Assembly (NCBI GenBank): GCA_008828725.1
Contig: MEHQ01000463.1
Coordinates: forward strand, 186,001-250,000
DNA from: Saccharina japonica
Taxonomy: Eukaryota; Sar; Phaeophyceae; Laminariales; Laminariaceae
DNA length: 64,000 nucleotides
Direction of reading: 5' to 3'
The notes beneath the pieces are model-generated. The model was not told where the DNA came from. It was given only the letters and a program-made list of their open reading frames with translations, and did not search any database. Within the stretch, counting starts at the first letter, position 1. Each line of letters begins with the position of its first letter. Below, piece after piece: positions 55,352 through 64,000 of this stretch. A program made the translations under genes and the position numbers.

Positions 55352-55481
55352 CTCGCTCCGGACATTCTGGAAGATGAGCTCGCCACCATCCTGGGGAGGC
55401 GACAAGGAACTGTCAACGCCGATGTAAATGGCACCGCCCCCGTAGGCCCAGTTGTCCTCGAACGTGTTGTCGCCACCAAAC
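55352..55481 (-). CDS. PMP-B exon 7 equivalent
   Basis: 130 bases, acceptor cctcag|GTTTGG, donor AGCGAG|GTGGGG. It encodes FGGDNTFEDNWAYGGGAIY and SPPQDGGELIFQN. Here the GGAIY motif is intact where PMP-A has GGVIF. Confidence 0.83.
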
Positions 55482-56012
55482 CTGAGGGCGAGGGAGCAAG
55501 TCCCGAACCATGAGGCGTTAAGACCATAACGCTACATACTGGCGCGAAATCGTTGCCACACCATCTTTGATCGAAAACGTATACAACTATGACAACGAAC
55601 GCCCACGAACACATGACCTCAACGGATCTGTTTTATTTTTTTGACGCAAGCTACGATAATAGTGATGCACCTATTTTACGTTTGTTTTTCTGGGGCGCCT
55701 CACTTGAGACAAATTGAGTGATCAATGCAACCCGATGACCTAGGTATACATCGAAAACCGTCCCAAAATACAGTGAATGGAGTTCCAACGATAAAGCCAA
55801 GCAATAAAGGGAGTTCCAATGCCTTGGTGGGTAGGCTTCCTCAGGTAAAGCGCCTCCCCCGGAAGCCATATATTTCTTGCCCCAAAAATGCTACCGCTAT
55901 CTTCGCACGCGTCTTTCATCGGCGAAACCAGATTGCTACGTATGACACCGTTCGTAGCACGCGTCTTTCGTCAGAGAAACAAAATTGCTATGACACCGCT
56001 AGCATGCCTCAC

Positions 56013-56149
56013 GATAGAGAGCCTTCTCCGCCGTTGGAGATCGCACCCCCATCCCCCCCATCCCCGGAGCTGGAAGCGAAGTTGCTCTGGAACAAGCTAC
56101 CACCCATCAGGCTGAGGGAGCCGTCGCTGTAGATCGCTCCCCCTTGGCT
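56013..56149 (-). CDS. PMP-B exon 6 equivalent
   Basis: 137 bases, phase 0 start and phase 2 end, acceptor tcgcag|AGCCAA, donor CTATC|GTGAGG. It encodes SQGGAIYSDGSLSLMGGSL, FQSN and an ASSSGDGGDGG linker, closely matching PMP-A exon 6. Confidence 0.83.
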
Positions 56150-56418
56150 CTGCGAAACATTTCCAGCAGCAGCATTTGACAACATCACCAAACGAAGGAA
56201 AAGGGAAAAACTGCACACGACGCGACGGAGTTGAGTTGGGTGCCTCAGCCACAGCTACCGCAAGCTCAGGACGACGGAGTGTTGGCCTCTGAGCAGAACC
56301 ATTTGCCGCGGGGGGGGGGGTGAGGGGAGCAAGGACGTCTGGCAGCAGTCGAGGATGTTAACTGAGACAGCAGTGTGGAGCGCACGAAACACACACGCCT
56401 TGTGTAAAGGGCCCTCAC

Positions 56419-56501
56419 CTCAGAGCACGAGTTTTCGGTGAAAGTCGCAAATTCTTTGAAGTTCAAGGTGGCAGTTGGGCGATATAGATAGCGCCGCCAT
56501 C
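56419..56501 (-). pseudogene. PMP-B exon 5 equivalent, one-base deletion
   Basis: 83 bases against 84 in PMP-A. DGGAIYI is in one frame and PTATLNFKEFATFTENSCSE in the next; the missing base lies at the codon after IYI (about 56480). Both splice sites are intact (cggcag|GATGGC and TCTGAG|GTGAGG). Confidence 0.82.
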
Positions 56502-57468
56502 CTGCCGTGCATGTGAAACATGCAGCAACGGTACGAACAAAAAACACGAAAGCACGCAGACAGTGTTGCGTTAAACGACATTTTATGATGCTCCGACACG
56601 TTACGCGGGCAATAATACCGGGATCACAGGGGAAACGTATGAAACAGGATTCTGGGTCCAGGGTGATGTATATGCTATATAGCGTTGGGGGTAGATCGTA
56701 GCATGTCCGCGTGGAGTGGAGGCTGATCCCATGCAGGCGGAGCATGGTCTGCATGACGGAATTTATTTTTCATATTCGTCCACGGTCATACATACGACAA
56801 AGGTATCTATCGCCAGGAAATACCAGACGAGTGTAGGTCCTCTACGGCCCATCATTACAGCAGGCTCCTCTGTATTTCGCAAATGTATCCGTTCACGAAG
56901 AAAGCACGTAATGACCCTCAAAAGCAAGGCCTCTAAGGAAACCCAGACAACTGACGAAGCCTTTCTAATTAAACTTTTGAACAGGATCGCGAAGCCGCAT
57001 CGCTTGGACTATGTGACGGATCCCGAGCGCGTAAGACTGTCCAGGGTCGTTTCAAAGGTTGTCGGTAGGCCACGGCCCTCCGCAGAAGGGGCAGCGTGGC
57101 TCTCATATCTCTTCGCGTAATAACGTTGGGTGTCGCACCAAGCTTTCCCAGCAATTCAACTCGCAAAAAGCGCAACCACGGACACACTTATCACGGTAGG
57201 CGTTAACGCGCCGCAAGTGGCTGATTCGTTGTTGACTAACCGAGGAGCCGGCGACCAGACGCATTCTTCCCACGATACCAGCTTTTGAAATGCTTATTCT
57301 GTGTTGGGTGGACGAAGTAAACGCAGTCTAGCCAAACATATTCGTATCAAGTACCAAGTAAGCATCTACAGCATAAACCCTTTTCTCGTTGGGCGATTTT
57401 CATGAGAAACCATGAACCTTCCATAAAACAGGAGTAGAAGTACACAGTTCATGAGAAAGGGGCCTGGC

Positions 57469-57558
57469 CGCGGCAGTGTTTTCGTTGAAGGATGAAGCGC
57501 CCGCCACGACAATCTCGCCGGCATTGAAGATGGCCCCGCCCTTACCCACGAAAAATCC
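57469..57558 (-). CDS. PMP-B exon 4 equivalent (GC donor)
   Basis: 90 bases; acceptor taacag|GGATTT is intact. It encodes GFFVGKGGAIFNAGEIVVAG and FNEN. The donor reads GCCGCG|GCCAGG where PMP-A has GCTGCG|GTGAGG. GC donors exist but usually in strong consensus context, which this lacks. Confidence 0.72.
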
Positions 57559-57932
57559 CTGTTAAAAGCCGGTAGACAGTGTGAGTAAAAGGGGCGCGAC
57601 GCAAGGGGGTAGACGTGCATACATCGCCGGAACACACGGTTGCCGAATGTTTTTCGTTCACAAATTAAACAGTATCGTTGGCGTGATATTTGAAAAACGA
57701 ATACAACCAAAACTGTGAGGTCGACTTTTCCCTCAAGACTCGTATTTGCAGCGTTTGGTGTGATGCTTTGATCGCGCGTGCTCTTGTACGTTTGCGCACC
57801 CAGGGATGAGTATGCGCATACTATCTACAGTTCTGCGAAATCATGACGGTTTAGCGGAGGCCACCTCACAACCTCTACTCGTAAACAAAACACGAACGTC
57901 CATTTCAACAGCGAAACACGGATTTAACGCCT

Positions 57933-57934
57933 TG

Positions 57935-57963
<29 letters not shown>
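57933..57963. repeat. (GTT)n microsatellite
   Basis: About ten gtt units just left of PMP-B exon 3. It resembles the LINE tail but is not followed by LINE 3' UTR sequence. Confidence 0.85.
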
Positions 57964-57965
<2 letters not shown>

Positions 57966-58071
57966 TCAGGGGTCACAGCATCCGCATTCCTCCTACTCCG
58001 ACCGACCCGCGACAGAAAAACAGCCCATCATAGTGCGTGTAACTGAAGGGATCCTGCGGTGGGGTACGTAC

Positions 58072-58227
58072 GTCGGCGTTGTTCTCGGTCGCGGTGAACC
58101 GTCCGTTGAATGTGATGGTCCCGATCCTGGCGTGGTAGATAGTACCACCTCTCCCCTCGTTGATCGTGTCTGTAGTGACTGCCTCGTTGTTAGTGAACTC
58201 CGTTGTACCTTCGAAAACCAGCTTACC
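58072..58227 (-). CDS. PMP-B exon 3 equivalent
   Basis: 156 bases, phase 0-0, acceptor caccag|GGTAAG, donor GCCGAC|GTACGT. It encodes GKLVFEG, FTNN, GGTIYHARIGTITFNG and TENNAD. Confidence 0.83.
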
Positions 58228-58379
58228 CTGGTGGCAGAGGTACCCACATTTATTGACAGAAAAGAGACGTGGTGGCGCTAAAATCGATGATCTTGTATAC
58301 GAAAATACGTGGAACCAGTAAACACGAACACGTTTGTGAATATTACCTGTATTCCACCAACATGTTAAACATATATCAC

Positions 58380-58553
58380 CTTGTTGAAGACAGCCCCGCC
58401 GTTTCTCATTGAAACACAATTTCTGGTGCCGCCGAACTGACCCGTGGCGGGAGGGAGGTCGGTAGAAATCACGCTGTTGCCAACGAAGCGAGCCGTCCCC
58501 ATGAAGGTTGCCGATGTGTATTTTTCCAGGTAAAGCGCGCCGCCGTTGGTCTC
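58380..58553 (-). CDS. PMP-B exon 2 equivalent
   Basis: 174 bases, phase 0-0, acceptor ttggcag|GAGACC, donor AACAAG|GTGATA. It encodes ETNGGALYLEK, FVGN and a terminal NGGAVFNK. The middle differs from PMP-A (a GQFGG segment in place of ELEGGG). Confidence 0.82.
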
Positions 58554-59248
58554 CTGCCAACATAAGAAGCAAACATAAGATCAAGGAGGTTGTCAGCCGC
58601 CAAGCAAGAACAATTTTGGCAGCGAACACACATTGCAATATCAAGGCCTCCTGCTGTATCTCCCACAACTGACGCATGCTATCGTAAAGGTGCACCATGG
58701 TTTTTCTGAGGCTTCTCCCTTTGGAAAGCTTTATACGATTAGTAAGTAACCCAAAACACTTGTTTGGGAGGGAAATAGAGGTGCAATGACCTGACGAACA
58801 ATCCCCCGCAATGACCTGACCTAAGTTAAAAAGGAAAAATAGTGCCACATAATAATGAACTTTTGATAATTTTGATGAGTCCCGTCATTACGAAAATACC
58901 GCAGCCTAAAAGTGTTACGAGTACCTCATTCGTAGCATGCGTCAAACCAACCGTTGTTCCGCTCTATTGCATTTGTTTCACGCTACTTAACGGCTCTTAG
59001 TCATCGTCTGGGAAGTCACGATGCGCTCGCTACGCATGGAGAATAAATGATAGTTACTGGGTACTTGGCCTGTACGTACGAACGGGTTTGGACGCCCTCA
59101 TGCTGACATGCATGTGAGTTTTGTGCATTGCTCAAAAATTAAAAACAACAATCATTGTTCCGTTCTTCGTATGGTTTGCGGTATTGGAACGGTGGCATAG
59201 AAAATATTATTATAAGTTAGTTGCCGTACCAATCAGCAACATCTGTTT
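58554..59248. other. Region upstream of PMP-B exon 2
   Basis: Expected place for intron 1 of PMP-B. A degenerate MITE-M-like end (acgcatgctatcgtaaaggtgcac) lies at about 58671. No first exon was found. Confidence 0.4.
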
Positions 59249-59803
59249 TTAATTTTTAACAATACTCTGTCCAGACAGCTTCAAAGACGGCATCACGTGG
59301 TAGGCTGAGCGTCCCGATACAGTTGTGTGCACGATGCCGGGTCTCGTTAGTTTGTACCGTATTATCCCATCGGCACTAATGTGAAATTGATCTACCGAGG
59401 TATGGCTTTCTATGGCCTTCGAAACACTCGAGTATTTCGTAGCCAAATCGATTGGACTTTGTGGAGTTTGTCCGGCTGGACGAGGCATGTTCCACGTATA
59501 ACCGAAGCGGGCCATGCACATTTGTGCGATTTCATCGGTAGCTTCAGCGGCGGCAAGCACCTGTGGCGAGGCGTTCGACAACAGGAACGACCGCAGAGCG
59601 ATCTCCGCAGGACGTTCGCACGTCATAGATGGACCGTCTGCGGCGCCTAAAACAGTGCCAAAGCCAACGCAAGCTCCGTCGTTCGTCGCACTGAACACCA
59701 CATCACACCATTCCTCCGAACTTCGATAGGTGCATTGCTTGGCGCTGCTCTCATCGCGAGCGGTTAGGGCTGCGTCAGCCCACTCAATAAGGAAAACGAG
59801 CAA
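59249..59803 (-). CDS. Unrecognised open frame, possible exon
   Basis: The frame is open for about 200 codons (to a TGA near 59890) but has no ATG at its 5' side; the nominal first codon at 59803 is TTG. It may therefore be an internal or terminal exon, or a relic. It encodes a normal-composition protein with several Cys (CTYRSSEEWCDVVF, GACVGFG, MTCERPAE, MCMARFGYTW) and a hydrophobic stretch at the start. QSPIDL recalls the alpha-carbonic anhydrase motif, but the surrounding residues do not support that family. No PMP motif is present. Function unknown. Confidence 0.35.
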   Translation of the reverse strand: MLVFLIEWADAALTARDESSAKQCTYRSSEEWCDVVFSATNDGACVGFGTVLGAADGPSMTCERPAEIALRSFLLSNASPQVLAAAEATDEIAQMCMARFGYTWNMPRPAGQTPQSPIDLATKYSSVSKAIESHTSVDQFHISADGIIRYKLTRPGIVHTTVSGRSAYHVMPSLKLSGQSIVKN

Positions 59804-59889
59804 AACGCTTTCCGCCGACGGTCGCCAGACAAATAAACATTCATGAGCGGGGTTGCCCGCGGGTGCTCGTCGAGTCTTACGCAGTTTTT

Positions 59890-61705
59890 CGTTTCACGTT
59901 TTGTATAACACAATGCTCAACTTTGTGAACAACCAACCCCACCGTTTTTGTTTTTCACGAATTGAACTCGATTACGATTTCGCTTACGAATTCGGATGCG
60001 TTTTTTATGTGCTCCTCGTTTTCACGCGCCAAGTCGACGATATAACAAGCCGAGCGAAATTCGTACGGAAACTCGCGTGGTCAAACCCGACAAGCCTCAA
60101 GTTTTTCATAGCCGGTACCCTGATATATTCTAAACACAGGAGGTAAATACGATTTTAGGTAATTTGGCAAGTAATCGGCAACAATAGCCATATGTATACT
60201 ACGTATGAAAATGTTAAGGTGTCACAATAGGCTGGTACCCTGGTATACCCTAAACACAGGATATCAATATCATTTCAGGGTGTTTGTCAAATAACCAGCA
60301 AAAATAGCCATATTGTCGAGGGTACCTGGTAATTACTCAGTTTCCTTACAGGATTTGCTTTGGTCGGTTAAAAAGTACCCGATATTGGCCCTACGCAGTC
60401 AGATTTTCCAATATTCGCAAGATTGGTTTTACAGACATCCCTTGAAGTACCTGGAACCCATTCGTTTAGAAAATAATGTAAAAACAATACGTAATATCCT
60501 ACGGAAACGCCTGCCTGTATATTTCCTTTTTCAAGGCCCGTGGTCGGTCGGGATACATTTTCGCCGCTAGCGCCAGGGAACCCAACTGAAAAACCCGGCT
60601 ATGTCACCCTGTTCCACCGTTCATGGTGGTCAGTATGATACAAAACATGTGTGGCAGTCAAGTATATATTACAAGCGACATTAACTCGTGGCCGACGAAC
60701 GTGGCTGACGAAAGTTCGGCCGTTCAACTTGAAACCAAATATAATCGATTCGTTGGCAAATGCCTGGAAAATAATATTTTCTCGCAATGCAGTCGCTATT
60801 TGCAAGCCATCCATCTCGCCAACGCAACGATGTTCATCCCTCTGGTCAAGTTGTCGGCTTTGACTACTGCTATTAATAGCGTTATTCTCCACGTACCACG
60901 GTAGAGGTGCACCGTTCTTGACATCAACTGTACACCCCACAAAAACAAATGATTTTTTCCCAAAAGTTAATTTTGCAACCCAATGAACAATCCCATAGCC
61001 TAGGTATAGGGGAACGCATGGTGCGTACTGCTTACAAGACGGTGCTATTCTGACGATTTCGGGTCACGGAGCACGGCCACCCAGGGCGTCTTTCAACCAA
61101 AACAAAAAGTATCCCCCTGTCGTGGCACGCGTCGTCTACGTTACCAGATTACATTCGCGCCCACACCCAGTATCATGGATTGGTATTCATGTTTTCACAC
61201 CGTGTATTCCTACCATCGAACACCCTGCCATCATCCTACAGAAGCAAATCTTCGCTCCTCCTCCGAATGACTTGAGGGGCAGGCGTCAAACGGGTTAACT
61301 ATCTACAATCCAATCCTGCCAGCCAGCTACAGTTCCGTGGGTCGAAGCCGACATGTCGATGCAGATTGCTTACGCCACATAAAACATAGCAGCAACAGTT
61401 GCTACCCTTTCGAAAACAATAATGATTTCCAGTCCACATTGTTAGTACGGACCTATCCTACAAGAACCCGAGGAGTCCGTGTGATGACCTGTGTGCCGCG
61501 AAAATTATGAACTACGTACGTAGTACGTATGTAGCAGCGTAATTATGTCGTCACAATACTTTGTCTCCTCTATTCGGGTTATATAGTATCAGTGCGCAGA
61601 ATGATCATGGGATACCCTTGTTACATTGTCCTGCTGACCCGGGTGGTATCCAGGGGAGTCACTGAACTATATCCTTAACGAGGAATACACACATAACACG
61701 CGCGA
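59890..61705. other. Non-coding DNA with an internal tandem pair
   Basis: Two diverged units at about 60110-60200 and 60230-60316 share ggtaccctg.tata, taaacacagga, ca(a/g)taa.c.gcaa and aatagccatat. Nothing else is recognised. Confidence 0.5.
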
Positions 61706-61880
61706 ACGGCTTATTATAAAATCGAGTAGTAACTACTAGGTTCCTAGTACATCACGAAGCCTACACCAATACCACAAATAACACATAGAACAAAAATTCT
61801 ACGCAGCTCGCAAAGTTGAGTATCTACTATTCAATCGGTTGAACTCACAGCTGACGTATTTATAATAATTTTATTTAATA
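61706..61880 (-). repeat. Dispersed 180-base repeat, copy 2 (inverted)
   Basis: Reverse complement of 32559-32740 with a few substitutions and a 6-base gap. Confidence 0.85.
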
Positions 61881-63637
61881 CAACCGGCCAATATTATGAC
61901 AAACCCTGTACTTAGTACAACGTTGAACGGCTCCACCACCCCTCACAACCCCGACCAATTGCACGAGCTATGACCAGCATGTACGATATCGATCGAATGG
62001 CAATCAACATGGTCGAACAGACCAAGAACACAATCCATCAACGCACCATATATACTTGGCAATCCCAATAGCATATCAACACAGACGAAAACCGCAGGAC
62101 GAGTTAAAAGTTCGACCACCGGTCGAACTTCGGTACAATGGTCGACGCCCAGACCTGGTGGATGTCGACGAGGACTGAAATAACGCCATACAGTCGGCAA
62201 ACATCTAGATACGTTTGAAGCTCGGTGTTATATCCCCGCACCAAAGAACAAAACAATGTACGGCACTGGGTACCATCATATACCAATGAAGCCTTGCTCG
62301 TAGACAACGATGCAGTTTCCCAAGACCCTCAATTCTTGCTATTTTGCACCCTCGTATCATTCCCACCGCTGGTGAATTCTGCAGGTGGTTTATATTATCT
62401 CCGCCCATATACCGTGGTTCAAAGTTGAGCCTCTTCGTTGTTCCATTGAGCCACGATACCCCCGTTGCAGCACACTCGCTCGGTGGACTATATAGTCGAG
62501 TTTGGACATTTGTCCGTTTGCTCGATTCGCCGATCAAGGCTTACATCCCTCGGAGTTGTACGTCTTGACGTGCCGTACTTATCAGTTTCCTGGTCCATAG
62601 TTACCTCATTATTGAATCGAATGCAACCCAGTCAACAGGGCATGGGGCCAAAGAATGAAGGTGCGGTCGATTAAAGCTCAAGTACTCCTAGCAGTAGGCA
62701 GAGGTTCACGCCGCAGAATAATTGAAGTATCGCCAACGGGTGATTTCTGGAGGCATATGTGGCCACACAATAATATCGCCGCTATACATTAATTGCCTCG
62801 GCGGACGGTACCGAACGGCAGGCGGTTCTGTGAACTCACACGTGGTTCCCCGTTTGTTTTCGCGCTGATACATACTGAAACTCACATGTAAGCGTAGGGT
62901 AATCAGCTTTTGTGGTGCTGCTGTGTCAACTGTGTTCATATTTGCCAATGTCTGCTTGCTATCAGGCCGAAGAGAGCAAACGCAACTCAGGACGGGTGCC
63001 TTCAATCGAATACACGCCTTGGTCAGCAAAAGTGTCGTATGGGAGAAAACCAAAACGCGGGCGTGCTGCACTATACCATTTGAGCGGCAGTGCAGCAATT
63101 GTGTTTCCGCCATTTCTACTATATCGCTGTGGCATACGTTGTGGTTTAAAAACCCGTGCCAGTCGAGTGGAGTTGGGTTCACACTATACACCTGTTGGAG
63201 TCCGTACCTGAGAGCATATAGCAGAAAATGACCCCGCTACCCGGCATTTTGCTAACATCTGACTGCACTCGTGTATCCCCTCTATGTCCTCATTTCAAAC
63301 AATCGACGCCATCTCTGAAATGTACTGTAGCCTTTGCAATAGGATCTGCTGTAAAACGATCACGGTATATCGACTCGAAGTACACACAACGTTCCGCATC
63401 AAACAGCTGGCCGATTCAGGGTCGTTCGACAATCTGATGTCAGCTACAGTGACATGTATGTGTAGGTGAGAACACGCATGTATACAAGATTGGCGGTCGA
63501 CAGTAGAATGTGCCCCCTGTGCAGGGAACGTGTTACTACCGTTGGCGAAGGAGAGAGTTGTTGGCATATGCTGCTTCGCAGCAAACGGATTTTCGTGTGA
63601 TTCGTCCAGCATTTCAAAGCTGCATCTAGGTGCTTAC
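61881..63637. other. Unrecognised DNA
   Basis: Several minus-strand frames (for example 62205-62537 and 62706-63191) overlap without a recognisable domain. They may be remains of an old retroelement or exons of a third PMP-like gene; the sequence alone does not decide. Confidence 0.35.
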
Positions 63638-63774
63638 CGGGGTCGTACACGCAGCAAAGCTCGACAGGGCAGGCGGGTTTGCCGCACAAGACGGAGGAAG
63701 CATTGCTCACCAAGCTGTAGTCCTTAGGACAAGAGTAGTACCGGCAAGAGTAGCGAGGTTGGTGGTTCGCACCA
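63638..63774 (-). CDS. Putative Cys-rich extracellular exon
   Basis: The minus strand encodes YSCRYYSCPKDYSLV, then SNASSVLCGKPACPVELCC and VYDPG, directly followed by a GTAAGC donor (exon end 63638, phase 1). The C-x-G-x2-C-x4-CC pattern resembles Cys-rich modules of secreted proteins in algae (recalled, not checked). The acceptor side is uncertain; ttgtag| at about 63774 is one option. It may belong to a gene extending left on the minus strand; no link to PMP-B could be shown. Confidence 0.4.
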
Positions 63775-63893
63775 TCTACAACCCGGCGGGTTGCCGCACC
63801 GCGCATTGCCCTCTGTGGTGACCAGTGGCAAGAACGAGCACGTACTGTGCCTGAAAACGCTGAAGGGTGGTGTCTACTGTACCACAAACATAC

Positions 63894-64000
63894 TGTTAGC
63901 ATATGGACGTTGAAATCCATACGTATCTATTGTGATGTGCAGTCACTACGCACTGATACGAGTATATGAGTATCTTAGTCTAGATATTCGGGGAATTACA
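63894..64000 (+). mobile_element. Start of a diverged copia-type LTR (cut by window end)
   Basis: atatggacgttg..atccatac, then gtgcagtca and ctagat, occur in the same order as the first 107 bases of the copia LTR at 42750, at about 70% identity. It is a related but older element or solo LTR continuing past the window. Confidence 0.68.

Larger units (their letters stand above)
55352..58553 (-). pseudogene. PMP-B: compact Pmp-like paralogue of PMP-A, damaged
   Basis: Exons in transcript order: 58553-58380 (174), 58227-58072 (156), 57558-57469 (90), 56501-56419 (83), 56149-56013 (137), 55481-55352 (130). PMP-A has 174, 156, 78, 84, 137 and 130. All carry GGA[I/L/T]-type motifs and FxxN motifs (FVGN, FTNN, FNEN, FTEN, FQSN, FEDN). 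Introns are 152-967 bases, against 156-4962 for the same introns in PMP-A, so PMP-A grew by transposon insertion. Lesions: exon 5 lacks one base between IYI and PTATL, shifting the frame; the donor after exon 4 reads GC instead of GT. No first exon with a signal peptide was found to the right. It is probably a pseudogene, though exon skipping could restore a frame. The closeness to PMP-A indicates duplication on one chromosome. Confidence 0.75.

Noticed and set aside
59249-59803. Alpha-carbonic anhydrase
   Set aside because: Only QSPIDL matches; the zinc-binding histidines and flanking motifs of the family are not seen.
1-64000. CRISPR array or prokaryotic operons
   Set aside because: Repeats are tandem or transposon-associated with no regular unique spacers, and gene structure is clearly eukaryotic.

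Overview
The window looks like nuclear DNA of a transposon-rich eukaryotic alga. It holds long introns, a canonical LTR retrotransposon, a LINE family, several non-autonomous DNA transposons, and secreted proteins built from chlamydial-Pmp-like repeats (GGA[I/L/V] plus FxxN). Pmp-like beta-helix genes of this sort are known to me from photosynthetic stramenopiles, brown algae in particular, so a phaeophyte-like stramenopile is my best guess. That is inference; no rRNA or housekeeping gene here can confirm it. Single-copy host genes are almost absent.

Layout. 1-14.3 kb: an intact RTE-like LINE (minus strand, ORF 638-4321), two younger 5'-truncated copies (about 5.5-6.9 kb and 11.3-14.3 kb), a diverged 3' fragment (8.6-9.6 kb) and two hAT-like non-autonomous elements (10141-11109; 11483-13160, the latter nested in a LINE with an 8-bp target-site duplication). 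14.7-15.7 kb: a frameshifted C-terminal piece of another retroelement. 17.0-18.6 kb: a third hAT-like element with a perfect 8-bp duplication. 19.8-20.3 kb: an old LINE copy. 21.3-22.3 kb: a terminal-inverted-repeat element that may carry a captured signal-peptide exon. 23.1-40.6 kb: a large Pmp-like gene on the minus strand (PMP-A, seven exons recognised), its introns filled with MITEs, a fold-back element, a GGCCGGGCC-rich hAT-like element, tandem structured repeats and microsatellites. 42.75-50.33 kb: a complete Ty1/copia retrotransposon with LTRs of equal length that look identical by eye, a 1560-codon polyprotein, and an extra 221-codon ORF between pol and the 3' LTR. 50.3-55.3 kb: mostly unrecognised non-coding DNA. 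55.35-58.55 kb: a compact paralogue, PMP-B, whose exon lengths match PMP-A almost base for base. 59.2-64 kb: an orphan open frame, repeats, a Cys-rich exon and the start of a diverged copia-type LTR.

The two Pmp-like genes are the main host content. Each exon encodes one or two beta-helix repeat modules. Most exons are multiples of three with phase 0 at both ends, so modules can be added or lost without breaking the frame. Both copies carry lesions: a one-base deletion in exon 1 and a changed splice acceptor in PMP-A, and a one-base deletion and a GC instead of GT donor in PMP-B. The remaining DNA is best read as layers of mobile elements, and the nesting gives a relative order of insertion.
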